Shown piece after piece: positions 47,463 through 58,117 of a DNA stretch of 64,000 nucleotides. The DNA comes from Pseudomonas quercus (GTDB lineage Bacteria > Pseudomonadota > Gammaproteobacteria > Pseudomonadales > Pseudomonadaceae). The position numbers and the translations under genes were made by a program. The notes under the pieces were generated by a model, which searched no databases, was not told where the DNA came from, and saw only the letters and a list, made by a program, of their open reading frames with translations. The number at the start of each line of letters is the position of its first letter. Position 1 is the stretch's first letter. The DNA is taken from positions 62,001 through 126,000 of the forward strand of contig NZ_JAAVJI010000006.1 of NCBI RefSeq assembly GCF_012033695.1. The letters are read 5' to 3'.

Positions 47463-47987
47463 ATGGCCTATGAGCTCTACACCCGCACTAACCAAAAGCT
47501 GTATTTTGCGGGCATTGCCTTGGAAGCCTTGGCAAAGGCCGAAGAGGGGACAGTGATAAACGCCGCTGCGCTGGCCCAGGCCGAGCGTGAAGCGGCGCTG
47601 TTTCACCTCTACGGCGCCTTGTTAGGCTTGTGTCACGAAATTGCCGGGTACTACCATTTGGCAGGGGCCTCTTCTGTGCAGGCTGAGGTATTCCTCACGT
47701 CAGAGGCGCTGGCAGCGGCGCCTAACCCGCAGTTGGGAGAGCTGGTGGAGCTGGCAGGCAACCGCGATACCTGGTTGGCCACCTTGCTGAAGGCATACGG
47801 CGCTCTATGGCAGCCGCCCCGTGCGCCTAGCAAACCCAAAGGGGATGTGACAAAGCCTTTGATTCAGGCGATCAACCTGGACGCGCCTGCACCAGCTCCC
47901 GAGTTGACGCGTGAAACGATGGAAGGCTGGCGCCAACAGCTGAAATCGCTGGCGTTACGGTTCCGTGATGGCCTAAGTGAGTGCTGA
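47463..47987 (+). CDS. DUF6586 protein
   Basis: A 174-residue, mostly helical protein starting MAYELYTRTNQKLYFAGIAL, which I recognise as the conserved gene after topA in pseudomonads (DUF6586). Its N-terminal half is a helical bundle (FHLYGALLGLCHEIAGYYHLA); a proline/lysine linker (PPRAPSKPKGD) precedes a C-terminal helix. Function unknown. GGAGG lies seven bases before the ATG; 24 bp after topA, probably co-transcribed. Confidence 0.82.
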   Translation: MAYELYTRTNQKLYFAGIALEALAKAEEGTVINAAALAQAEREAALFHLYGALLGLCHEIAGYYHLAGASSVQAEVFLTSEALAAAPNPQLGELVELAGNRDTWLATLLKAYGALWQPPRAPSKPKGDVTKPLIQAINLDAPAPAPELTRETMEGWRQQLKSLALRFRDGLSEC

Positions 47988-48038
47988 TCTGCTCACTGGC
48001 TGTTACAATGGCCATCTTTCCTGGAGAACCGTTCCTTT

Positions 48039-48272
48039 ATGTCTACGTCTTTTCTTGAAATTGTCGAACTTCCGGATGGCAGGATAGAACTCCGCCGCGC
48101 CGAAGACGAAGGCTCACTGGTCACGCTCAACTTCTCGGAAGATGCTAAAGCCTTCCTTCATGGTCAACATGTTGAGGTGGCGAAAGCCATGCTGAGCGTA
48201 GGTGTCCAGATGGCCGGGAAAATGGTCGAAGGCGATTTCGACCATGGCGAAGGGCCTCGTGTTCTGCACTAA
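48039..48272 (+). CDS. Conserved small protein of unknown function
   Basis: A 77-residue acidic protein: FLEIVELPDGRIELRRAEDEG, LVTLNFSEDAKAFL and VEVAKAMLSVGVQMAGKM. No known motif. The same small gene lies between the DUF6586 gene and sulA in other pseudomonads, so it is likely real. The ATG follows cctggagaac. It is convergent with sulA-lexA with 14 bp between stops. Confidence 0.8.
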   Translation: MSTSFLEIVELPDGRIELRRAEDEGSLVTLNFSEDAKAFLHGQHVEVAKAMLSVGVQMAGKMVEGDFDHGEGPRVLH

Positions 48273-48286
48273 GGCCTGGTGCTGAT

Positions 48287-48769
48287 TTAGCCTAAACGAA
48301 TATTAAGGCTTTGCGCGTCGCCCTGGCGCGCAGCAGCAACCAGTTGCTGGCGCCCCATACTGCTCAAAGGGTTTACCCAACTCACTACTGTATGGCTTTT
48401 GCCAAGCCGCAGCGCCTCGCAGGCCAATTGGTGCGGCGTTTGGCTAGCGCGTGGTTGCAGCAACAGAATGCGTTCGCGGTTCAACCCGGCTTCTCTTAGC
48501 CAGCTTTGGGTAAGGCTTGTAGGAGGGGCGATCAATGTGAGCCACCGCATGTGCTCGCCGTCGCTCAGCTCACGCAGCATTGGAGCGAGAAGGCCAAGGC
48601 AGCTCCCAGTTGCGCCACGCAGGCTTAGCTCACTGAACACTTCTGGCGCTTGCAGTGGCCACGCCTCTTCTGGGGCTTTCTGAAAAGCCCCAGGGGGCGC
48701 GATAAAGGCTTCGAACAACGACAGCTGAGTATGCTTGACGCTATCAGGCGTTACCGGGGAAAACTGCAT
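48287..48769 (-). CDS. sulA: SOS cell-division inhibitor SulA
   Basis: A 160-residue SulA that blocks FtsZ polymerisation after DNA damage. Recognisable core: FSELSLRGATGSCLGLLAPMLRELS (in pieces), MRWLTLIAPPTSLTQSWLREAGL, and HTVVSWVNPLSSMGRQQL. Start at the ATG at 48769: AGGAGG lies five bases before it, whereas the GTG at 48775 abuts that site. It follows lexA by 12 bp, so the LexA boxes at 49404 and 49423 control both, as in other pseudomonads. Confidence 0.93.
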   Translation of the reverse strand: MQFSPVTPDSVKHTQLSLFEAFIAPPGAFQKAPEEAWPLQAPEVFSELSLRGATGSCLGLLAPMLRELSDGEHMRWLTLIAPPTSLTQSWLREAGLNRERILLLQPRASQTPHQLACEALRLGKSHTVVSWVNPLSSMGRQQLVAAARQGDAQSLNIRLG

Positions 48770-48781
48770 TGCCACCTCCTG

Positions 48782-49393
48782 TTATCGGCGGATAACGCCA
48801 ACGCTGAGCCCTTCAATGACCAGATCCTGTTTGCGCAGGTCAACCTCGATTGGAGCAAAATCAGGGTTTTCGGCCAGTAACTGGACTTTATGGCCTTCTC
48901 GTTTGAAGCGTTTCACCGTCACTTCATCGCCCAGGCGTGCCACGACGATCTGGCCGTTGAGTGCTTCCCGGCAGGTGTGAACGGCCAGCAAATCGCCGTC
49001 CATGATGCCTACGTCCTTCATGCTCATGCCGTGCACCCGTAGCAGGTAGTCGGCCTTGGGGCTGAAGAAGGCAGGGTTGATGCTGCAGGTGGTTTCGATG
49101 TGTTGTTCGGCAAGAATAGGCGCCCCTGCTGCCACACGGCCGATAACCGGCAAGGTGGAGTCGTTTGCCACTTTAGGCTCGGCGCCGGGAATGCGAATGC
49201 CGCGAGAGGCCCCTGGCGTCATTTCGATAGCGCCTTTGCGCGCGAGTGCCTTGAGGTGCTCTTCGGCAGCGTTAGGCGATTTAAACCCCAGCTCTTGTGC
49301 GATCTCTGCACGTGTAGGGGGGAAGCCGTTATCGTCGAGGCAACGCTTGATGAAAACAAGGATTTCGGCCTGACGTGGCGTAAGTTTCTGCAT
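48782..49393 (-). CDS. lexA: SOS repressor LexA
   Basis: A 203-residue LexA. The N-terminal winged helix-turn-helix (residues 1-65; [23 protein letters not shown]) binds SOS boxes. The self-cleavage site is A89-G90 in GRVAAGAPI, and the serine/lysine dyad is S124 (HGMSMKD) and K161 (VTVKRF). RecA filaments trigger cleavage. It is the first gene of lexA-sulA, autoregulated by two boxes. Divergent from psrA. Confidence 0.97.
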   Translation of the reverse strand: MQKLTPRQAEILVFIKRCLDDNGFPPTRAEIAQELGFKSPNAAEEHLKALARKGAIEMTPGASRGIRIPGAEPKVANDSTLPVIGRVAAGAPILAEQHIETTCSINPAFFSPKADYLLRVHGMSMKDVGIMDGDLLAVHTCREALNGQIVVARLGDEVTVKRFKREGHKVQLLAENPDFAPIEVDLRKQDLVIEGLSVGVIRR

Positions 49394-49403
49394 GGCGTTG
49401 GCT

Positions 49404-49419
49404 CTGGCTTTTTGTACAG
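49404..49419 (-). promoter_or_regulatory. LexA box 1 of lexA-sulA
   Basis: On the plus strand CTGG-ctttttgt-ACAG; on the minus strand CTGT-N8-CCAG. One half is perfect, the other has one mismatch. It begins 11 bases before the lexA start codon. Confidence 0.75.
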
Positions 49420-49422
49420 TGA

Positions 49423-49438
49423 CTGGGATTATATACAG
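49423..49438 (-). promoter_or_regulatory. LexA box 2 of lexA-sulA
   Basis: CTGG-gattatat-ACAG on the plus strand (minus strand CTGT-N8-CCAG). It has the same single deviation as box 1 and lies 19 bp from it, centre to centre. Paired operators fit the usual autoregulated lexA design. Confidence 0.8.
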
Positions 49439-49551
49439 TATTATGAGCTTGGCAATAGCCCTAGCGGCTAGGGCATTGCTTGAACACGGCGCTGTATGAC
49501 TGGAAACTATGTGACTTCGCTTGACATCTCAGGCGGGGCGAACGTATGTTT

Positions 49552-49565
49552 CAAACACTTGTTTG
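49552..49565. promoter_or_regulatory. PsrA operator in front of psrA
   Basis: CAAAC-actt-GTTTG is a perfect match to the (G/C)AAAC-N4-GTTT(G/C) PsrA site and lies 16 bases before the psrA ATG, consistent with autorepression. Confidence 0.85.
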
Positions 49566-49580
49566 TCAGCTGGAGTACCC

Positions 49581-50279
49581 ATGGCACAGTCGGAAACCGT
49601 GGAGCGCATTCTTGATGCCGCCGAGCAATTGTTCGCGGAAAAAGGATTTGCTGAAACGTCCCTGCGCCTTATTACCGGCAAGGCAGGCGTCAACCTCGCT
49701 GCGGTAAACTACCACTTCGGCTCGAAGAAGGCGCTGATACAAGCGGTGTTCTCCCGTTTCCTAGGGCCATTCTGCTCCAGCCTGGATCGTGAGCTGGAAC
49801 GCCGCGCGGCGCGCCCGGACCACAAGGCCAGCCTTGAGGAATTGCTGGAAATTCTCGTGGATCAGGCCATGTCGGTCCAGCCCCGCAGTAACAATGACCT
49901 TTCCACGTTCATGCGCCTGCTGGGCCTGGCCTTCAGCGAAAGCCAGGGGCACCTGCGCCGCTACCTGGAAGACATGTATGGCAAGGTGTTCCGCCGCTAC
50001 ATGCTGCTGGTCAATGAGGCCGCACCGCGTATTCCGGCCCTGGAGCTGTTCTGGCGCGTGCATTTCATGCTGGGTGCCGCTGCTTTCAGCATGTCGGGTA
50101 TCAAAGCGCTGAGAGCCATTGCCGAAAATGACTTTGGCGTAGACACCTCCATCGAACAGGTCATGCGCTTGATGGTGCCGTTCCTGGCTGCCGGCATGCG
50201 CGCTGACAGCGGTGTCAGCGACCCGGCCATGTCCACTGCCCAGCTACGCCCCCGCACCAAGGCCGCCGTCAAGGCCTGA
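49581..50279 (+). CDS. psrA: TetR-family regulator PsrA
   Basis: A 232-residue TetR-family protein. The N-terminal helix-turn-helix is ILDAAEQLFAEKGFAETSLRLITGKAGVNLAAVNYHFGSK in short stretches; the C-terminal domain binds the ligand. In pseudomonads PsrA senses long-chain fatty acids, represses fadBA-type operons and its own gene, and activates rpoS. Start at the ATG at 49581, where homology (MAQSETVERI) begins and just after the PsrA box; the frame from 49521 has no support. Confidence 0.94.
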   Translation: MAQSETVERILDAAEQLFAEKGFAETSLRLITGKAGVNLAAVNYHFGSKKALIQAVFSRFLGPFCSSLDRELERRAARPDHKASLEELLEILVDQAMSVQPRSNNDLSTFMRLLGLAFSESQGHLRRYLEDMYGKVFRRYMLLVNEAAPRIPALELFWRVHFMLGAAAFSMSGIKALRAIAENDFGVDTSIEQVMRLMVPFLAAGMRADSGVSDPAMSTAQLRPRTKAAVKA

Positions 50280-50345
50280 CCTGCCGAGACAGCTTGGCGC
50301 GTATTGGGTACAGTAGCGGCCCTGCTGTCTTTCCAAGGATTTTCA

Positions 50346-52114
<1,769 letters not shown>

Positions 52115-54409
52115 TCAGCGCAGGGGCGGCAGGGGTTCGAGCAGCGCTTCGATGTCCTCTGCCTCCCAATGCCATTCCGAGGCATGCCGGCCGTCCAGCA
52201 CGCCGGCAGCAAGGGCCGTTTTCTCCCGTTGCAACTGTGCGATCTTTTCTTCCACAGTGCCACGCGTGATCAGTTTGAACACAAACACGGGTTTGTCCTG
52301 GCCTATGCGATAGGCCCGGTCCGTTGCCTGTTGTTCTGCTGCCGGGTTCCACCATGGGTCATAGTGAATCACCGTGTCGGCGGCGGTGAGGTTCAGGCCT
52401 ACGCCGCCGGCCTTGAGGCTGATCAGGAAAATGCGCTTGCGGCCTTGTTGAAAGTCTTCTACAGGCGTGCGGCGATCACGGCTGGCGCCAGTGAGTAGCG
52501 CATAGTCCAGGCCCCGCTGCTGCAGTTGGGCTTCGATCAGTTCCAGCATTGAGGTGAACTGTGAAAACACCAGCACCCGGCGGTCCTCGATCATCAGGCG
52601 GTCGAGCATGCCCATCAGGCTTTCCAGTTTGCCGGAGCTGCCACCTGGCGCGTAGACACGCGCCTTGTTCACCAGGCGCAGGTCACAGCAGACCTGACGC
52701 AACTTGAGCAATGCTTCCAAGATGATGATCTGGCTGCGGGCCATGCCTTTCTGGCTGATTTCAGCCCTTACTTTCTGGTCCATGGCCAGGCGCACCGTTT
52801 CATAGACATCCCGTTGGGCCTCGTTGAGGTCAACCCATTGGATGATGTCTGTCTTGGGCGGAAGCTCGGTCGCCACCTGTTCTTTGGTGCGCCGCAGCAG
52901 GAAAGGCCTTATCCGGCTATTGAGGTGCTGTAGCCGGTCCTCGTCTTCATGGCGCTCGATGGGTATGCGGTAGTGGGTATTGAACGCCTTGGCGTCACCC
53001 AGCCATCCCGGCATGAGGAAATGAAACAGTGACCATAGCTCACCCAAGTGGTTTTCCAGGGGTGTGCCGCTCAGGCACAGGCGCTGACGTGCTTCGAAAC
53101 GTCGTGCAGCCTGCGCGGCCTTGCTGCCGGGGGTTTTGATGTACTGCGCTTCGTCCAGGATAAGAACGTGCAGCTTGAGCTGGCCGATGCGCTCCACGTC
53201 CTTGGGCAGCAGGGCGTAGGTGGTCAACAGCAGGTCATAGCCTTGCAGGTGATCGAAATGCTTTTTTCGCCCTGTGCCCTGCAGCGTCAATACCCGCAGA
53301 GAGGGTGTAAAGCGGGCGGCCTCGTCCTGCCAATTGGGAATCAGGCTGGTCGGCATTACCACCATGGCGGGCCGGTCAAGGCGGCCTGCATTCTTTTCCG
53401 TCAGCACGTATGCAAGGGCTTGAAGGGTTTTACCCAAGCCCATGTCATCGCCAAGGATGCCGCCTACCTCAAGCTCGCGCAGGTTTTGCATCCAGCTCAA
53501 GCCCTCCAGCTGATAGCTGCGCAGCGTTGCGCCAAGGCCCTGGGGCGCCTGCACATGCTGGCTATGGGAGTCCCGCAGGCGGGCGGCCAACAGCCGTAGC
53601 CGTTCGGCACCTTCCCATTGCAACGGCAGGCCATCGAGCAGGTTCAGGCGGGTAGCGTCCTGGGCGGCCAGGCGCAAACGGGTGGCGCCATGCTCGTGCT
53701 GGTACACATCACCTAGCGCCGCCAGCACGGGCTTCAACCGGCCATAGGGCAGGGCAACTTGAACAGCACGCCGAACACCTGGCGAATGGGGCAGTGTTAC
53801 CACCAGCAATTCGTCATCTTTGCGCCGAGCAAGCATGCCTGGCTTGAGGGCGTCCGGATGTGCCCTGACCAGGTTCAGCAGAATGGGCAGCAGGCTGTGG
53901 GACTCACCTTCCACCACGATACCCAGCTCCAGGTCGAACCAGTCCCGGCCGGCCCCTTCCTCGACGTGTGCATACCAGTGCGCCACCGGGGTCAGCTGGA
54001 AGCTGAAATGCTCGCCGTAGGCTATTTCCCACCCGCTTTCACGCAGGGTGGGCAGGTCGTGGAGTACGAACCGTAACCAGGCACTATCGGTCGGTAACTC
54101 ATACAGCTCGCCGGCGCGTTCTGGCAGGGCCTTGCTCTGCCGTGTGGCAATTCGCAACCCCAGGCGTTGCAAGTGCTCTCTGGCGTGCCGCTCGAAGGCC
54201 AGGTCTCGTTGTAACGTATCCGTTTCACTGTGGCGTACCGGCGCCAGGCTGGACGGCGAAACGTACTGGCCGTCATAACCGAATGCCAGGGCTGCCCTGT
54301 GCTGAACATGCCTTTGCATACGGCCATTGCGAGGTTCGAAGGCGCTGAACTCCACGCTCCCCAGCCATAACCGGGGGCGAGGAACGCTGGGTTGCGTCAC
54401 GGCTTGCAT
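52115..54409 (-). CDS. Swi2/Snf2-family DEAD/DEAH-box ATPase
   Basis: A 764-residue Snf2 ATPase. The N-terminal 270 residues lack a clear family. The first RecA-like domain has GILGDDMGLGKTLQALAY (Walker A) and LILDEAQYIKTPGSKAA (DEAQ box). The second has VLVFSQFTSML, LISLKAGGVGLNLTAADTV and WWNPAAEQQATDRAYRIGQ, all classic Snf2 motifs. The RapA-like role of recycling stalled RNA polymerase is possible, but the N-terminal half does not look like RapA's. Encoded nine bases downstream of mfd and likely co-transcribed with it. Confidence 0.88.
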   Translation of the reverse strand: MQAVTQPSVPRPRLWLGSVEFSAFEPRNGRMQRHVQHRAALAFGYDGQYVSPSSLAPVRHSETDTLQRDLAFERHAREHLQRLGLRIATRQSKALPERAGELYELPTDSAWLRFVLHDLPTLRESGWEIAYGEHFSFQLTPVAHWYAHVEEGAGRDWFDLELGIVVEGESHSLLPILLNLVRAHPDALKPGMLARRKDDELLVVTLPHSPGVRRAVQVALPYGRLKPVLAALGDVYQHEHGATRLRLAAQDATRLNLLDGLPLQWEGAERLRLLAARLRDSHSQHVQAPQGLGATLRSYQLEGLSWMQNLRELEVGGILGDDMGLGKTLQALAYVLTEKNAGRLDRPAMVVMPTSLIPNWQDEAARFTPSLRVLTLQGTGRKKHFDHLQGYDLLLTTYALLPKDVERIGQLKLHVLILDEAQYIKTPGSKAAQAARRFEARQRLCLSGTPLENHLGELWSLFHFLMPGWLGDAKAFNTHYRIPIERHEDEDRLQHLNSRIRPFLLRRTKEQVATELPPKTDIIQWVDLNEAQRDVYETVRLAMDQKVRAEISQKGMARSQIIILEALLKLRQVCCDLRLVNKARVYAPGGSSGKLESLMGMLDRLMIEDRRVLVFSQFTSMLELIEAQLQQRGLDYALLTGASRDRRTPVEDFQQGRKRIFLISLKAGGVGLNLTAADTVIHYDPWWNPAAEQQATDRAYRIGQDKPVFVFKLITRGTVEEKIAQLQREKTALAAGVLDGRHASEWHWEAEDIEALLEPLPPLR

Positions 54410-54418
54410 GGCCCAGCG

Positions 54419-57400
54419 CTACGCATTGGCGTGGCCCGATGCTTTGGCCAATTGCTCAAGCAGGCTTTCAACTGTAGTGAAACGCTCATCCGGCCGCTCC
54501 ATCGGCACCTGGAATTTGAACACGGTAGCGCCTTCGAACTTGTAGCGTTTGGGCTGCGTCTGGATCAGCTTGATCAGCGCCATGGGATCGACTGGCGTTT
54601 CGGACGCGAACTCGATGCGCCCGCCCTGAGGGCCACCATCGATTTTCAAAATGCCCAGCTTTTCTGCGTGCAATTTGAGCAACGTGATACGCACAAGGTT
54701 TTTGGTCGGCTCTGGTAGCAACCCAAAGCGGTCGATCATTTCTACCTGAAGGTCTTTCAAGCCTTCTTCGTCGGCTGCTGACGCAATACGCTTGTAAAGG
54801 ATCAGGCGAGCATGCACGTCCGGCAGGTAGTCTTCGGGAATGAGCGCAGGCAAGCGCAGGTTGATTTCCGGGCCGCCGCTGAGCGGCTTGTCCAGGTTGG
54901 GCTGTTCGCCTTTCTGGATGGACTTGACCGCACGCTCCAGCATTTCCATGTACAGCGTAAAGCCCACGGCCTGGATCTGCCCGCTCTGGCCCTCGCCCAG
55001 CAGCTCACCAGCGCCCCGGATTTCCAGGTCATTGGTGGCCAGTACAAACCCTGCGCCCAGGTCCTGGGTGGCGGCAATGGCTTCCAGGCGTTTTTCTGCG
55101 TCGGTAGTGACCTGCTGGCGCGCGGGGGTGAGCAGGTAGGCGTAAGCCTGGTGGTGGCTTCGGCCCACACGGCCACGCAACTGGTGCAACTGCGCCAGGC
55201 CGAATTTATCAGCGCGCTCGATGATGATGGTATTGGCGCTAGGGACGTCGATACCGGTTTCGATAATGGTAGAGGCGATGAGCACGTTGAAGCGCTTGTG
55301 GTAGAAATCGCTCATCACCTGTTCAAGGTCGCGCTCACGCATCTGCCCATGGCCGATGCCGATTCGGGCTTCGGGTACCAGTTCGGCCAGGTCGGCCGCG
55401 CATTTTTCAATGGTCTTCACGTCATTGTGCAGGTAATACACCTGGCCGCCGCGCAATAGTTCGCGCAGCAGCGCTTCCTTGACCGTGCTCTTGTTCTGCT
55501 CCATCACGAACGTGCGCACAGACAGGCGCCTGGCGGGTGGCGTTGCGATGATCGACAAGTCCCGCATGCCAGACATGGCCATGTTGAGCGTGCGCGGGAT
55601 GGGCGTGGCCGTGAGGGTGAGGATGTCCACCTCACTGCGCAGGGCCTTTAGGGCTTCTTTCTGGCGTACCCCGAAGCGATGCTCCTCGTCGATGATCACC
55701 AGCCCCAGGTTTTTGACCTTTACATCGTCTTGCAGCAGCTTGTGGGTGCCGATCACGATGTCAATCTTGCCCTCAGCCAGCTCGGTAACAGCTTCGGCTA
55801 CTTCCTTGGCAGACTTGAACCGACTCATCACCTCCACGCGCACGGGCCAGTCCGCGAAACGGTCCCGGAAGCTGTTGTAATGCTGCTGAGCGAGGAGGGT
55901 GGTAGGCACCAGAATCACCACTTGGCGCCCGCCATGAACGGCAATGAACGCCGCGCGCATGGCCACTTCGGTTTTTCCGAAGCCCACATCACCGCACACC
56001 AGCCTGTCCATGGGCTTGGCAGCCAGCATGTCGTCGTGTACAGCCTGAATGGCGGTTTGCTGGTCCGGGGTTTCCTCGAAGGGGAAGCCGGCACTGAACG
56101 TTTCGTAGTCCAGTGCAGGGTCGTTGAAGGCATAGCCTTTGCGCGCCGCACGGCGCGCGTAGATATCCAACAGCTCGGCGGCCACGTCTCGCACCTGTTC
56201 GGCAGCCTTGCGCTTGGCTTTCTGCCAGCTTTCCGAGCCCAGGCGGTGCAACGGCGCCAGGGCGTCGTCGCTGCCGGTGTAGCGGGCTATCAGGTGCAGG
56301 TTGGCCACAGGCACGTACAGCTTGGCGTTCTCTGCATATTCGAGGGTCAGGAACTCAGCGGCCTGGTTGTCGATTTCCAACGTAGCCAAGCCCAGGTAAC
56401 GTCCCACGCCATGGTCAATATGGACCACCGGTGCGCCTTCGCGCAGCTCGGTCAGGTTCTTGATGACCGCATCGCTGCTGACCTCGCCCCGCTTGTCACG
56501 GCGGCGGCGTTGCATCACCCGCTGGCCGAACAAGGGGCTTTCAGCGATCAGCGCCAGGGCCGGGTCATCCAGTTGTAGGCCATCGTCCAGAGGGGCGATG
56601 GTGATGGCCAGGCGCGCTTCGCTAGCCACAAAGCCTGGCCAGCCTTCGACCGTGACTGGCTTGAGCTTCAAGCGGGCGAGCATGTCCAGCAGCACTTCGC
56701 GGCGGCCGGCCGATTCAGCCGTGAACAGCACGCGCCCCGGGAACTGGTCCAGGTAATCAGCCAGGGCCGCCATAGGCTGGCTGGCCTTGGCCTGAATGGC
56801 CAGGTCTGGCAGCGGGCTGGCAGGGAAGCGCTCGCGCCCGCCGCCGGTGCCTGGGTCATCACTGCTGGCTACCACCCGAGGCCAGGTTTTCAGGCGCGCA
56901 AAGCAGTCTTCTACAGGGAGGAACAGCTCGGCAGGCGGTAGCAGAGGCCGCAAGGGGTCTATACGACGCTCTTCGTAGCGGTTGCGCACGTCGTTCCAGA
57001 ACGTATCCGCGGCCTGTTCGATTCCAGGCAGGGAGAACACTTGGGTGTCCTGGGGCAGGTAGTCGAACAGGGTAGAGGTGGCCTCGAAAAACAGCGGCAG
57101 GTAATACTCGATGCCTGCCGGTGTAATACCGCTGTTGAGGTCCTGGAAGATCGGGCTGCGGCGGAAGTCCACATCGAAACGCTCGCGGAAGCGGGCCTTG
57201 AACCGGGTGACCGCTTCTTTTTGCAGCGGAAACTCACGGGCAGGCAGCAGGCGTATAGAGTCCACTTTATCGATGGACCGTTGGGTGTCCGGGTCGAAGG
57301 TGCGCAGCGTTTCGATCTCATCGTCGAACAGGTCAATCCGGTAGGGCAGTTTGCTGCCCATGGGGAAGAGGTCGATCAGTGCGCCCCGTACCGTGAACTC

Positions 57401-57895
57401 GCCATGTTCGTACACCGTGTCCACGTACCGGTAGCCAGCGGCCTCCAGGCGCGCGCGGGTGGCTTCTACGTCCAGCCGCTGCCCCACGTCCAGCACCAGG
57501 CTGCTGCCCAACAGAAACTGGGTAGGTGCCAAGCGGTGTAGGGCCGTGGTGATCGGCACTACCAGGATCCCGTGGCTTAGCTCGGGCAGCCGGTACAGGG
57601 CCGCAATGCGCTGGGACACAATGTCCTGGTGAGGCGAGAAGAGGTCGTAGGGGAGCGTTTCCCAGTCCGGGAAATGCAGTACCGGCAGGTCTGGTGCGAA
57701 GAAGCGCAGCTCCTGTTCCAGACGGTCCGCTGCCTGGCTGTCTGCCGTGAGCAGTAGCGTGAAGCGCTTGGCGGTACTGGCAGCTTCAGCGATGGCCAGG
57801 CTCAAGGCAGCGCCGGGGAGGTTGCCCCAGGTTTGCTTGACCGGCGAGGCAGAGCTTGCCATGGAGGGTAACGGCGGAAGGCGCAGAACTGGCAC
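54419..57895 (-). CDS. mfd: Transcription-repair coupling factor Mfd
   Basis: A 1158-residue Mfd that dislodges stalled RNA polymerase and recruits UvrA. An N-terminal UvrB-homology module (HFPDWETLPYDLFSPHQDI), the CarD/RID polymerase-binding segment (GAPVVHIDHGVGRYLGLATL, in pieces), the RecG-like helicase (GDVGFGKTEVAMRA Walker A; VIIDEEHRFGVRQKEAL DEEH box) and a C-terminal regulatory domain are all visible. Start: the GTG at 57895, where the conserved N-terminus VLRLPPLP begins; the longer frame to 58015 is not homologous. Divergent from gapB. Confidence 0.95.
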   Translation of the reverse strand: MPVLRLPPLPSMASSASPVKQTWGNLPGAALSLAIAEAASTAKRFTLLLTADSQAADRLEQELRFFAPDLPVLHFPDWETLPYDLFSPHQDIVSQRIAALYRLPELSHGILVVPITTALHRLAPTQFLLGSSLVLDVGQRLDVEATRARLEAAGYRYVDTVYEHGEFTVRGALIDLFPMGSKLPYRIDLFDDEIETLRTFDPDTQRSIDKVDSIRLLPAREFPLQKEAVTRFKARFRERFDVDFRRSPIFQDLNSGITPAGIEYYLPLFFEATSTLFDYLPQDTQVFSLPGIEQAADTFWNDVRNRYEERRIDPLRPLLPPAELFLPVEDCFARLKTWPRVVASSDDPGTGGGRERFPASPLPDLAIQAKASQPMAALADYLDQFPGRVLFTAESAGRREVLLDMLARLKLKPVTVEGWPGFVASEARLAITIAPLDDGLQLDDPALALIAESPLFGQRVMQRRRRDKRGEVSSDAVIKNLTELREGAPVVHIDHGVGRYLGLATLEIDNQAAEFLTLEYAENAKLYVPVANLHLIARYTGSDDALAPLHRLGSESWQKAKRKAAEQVRDVAAELLDIYARRAARKGYAFNDPALDYETFSAGFPFEETPDQQTAIQAVHDDMLAAKPMDRLVCGDVGFGKTEVAMRAAFIAVHGGRQVVILVPTTLLAQQHYNSFRDRFADWPVRVEVMSRFKSAKEVAEAVTELAEGKIDIVIGTHKLLQDDVKVKNLGLVIIDEEHRFGVRQKEALKALRSEVDILTLTATPIPRTLNMAMSGMRDLSIIATPPARRLSVRTFVMEQNKSTVKEALLRELLRGGQVYYLHNDVKTIEKCAADLAELVPEARIGIGHGQMRERDLEQVMSDFYHKRFNVLIASTIIETGIDVPSANTIIIERADKFGLAQLHQLRGRVGRSHHQAYAYLLTPARQQVTTDAEKRLEAIAATQDLGAGFVLATNDLEIRGAGELLGEGQSGQIQAVGFTLYMEMLERAVKSIQKGEQPNLDKPLSGGPEINLRLPALIPEDYLPDVHARLILYKRIASAADEEGLKDLQVEMIDRFGLLPEPTKNLVRITLLKLHAEKLGILKIDGGPQGGRIEFASETPVDPMALIKLIQTQPKRYKFEGATVFKFQVPMERPDERFTTVESLLEQLAKASGHANA

Positions 57896-58048
57896 GGTAG
57901 GGTAAGACTCCAGGTACTCGGTCCGAAAGCCGGATTGTAACGGCCTGGCGGGCTGCCTGTCAGTGGCGCACCGTGTAAAAGAAGCCTTTGGGGGCCAAGA
58001 ACTTACAGGTGCCAATACGGTCTATGCTGCCGCGATGACGGGCGCGGA

Positions 58049-58078
58049 TTGCTTTAACGCAACGGCCGAAGTCATAAT
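58049..58078 (+). promoter_or_regulatory. Candidate sigma-70 promoter of gapB
   Basis: TTGCTT (58049-58054), 18-bp spacer, CATAAT (58073-58078), 39 bases before the gapB start. Plausible but one of several possible matches in this 222-bp divergent region. A 6-bp inverted repeat (ATGTAG...CTACAT, 58077-58104) spans the likely start of transcription. Confidence 0.45.
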
Positions 58079-58117
58079 GTAGTCCCTTTTTTCTACCCCT
58101 ACATGTGGAAGGTTCCC

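Noticed and set aside
50304..50345. Longer NagZ start
   Set aside because: No ribosome site and the added residues are not family-like; ATG at 50346 has AGGA upstream.
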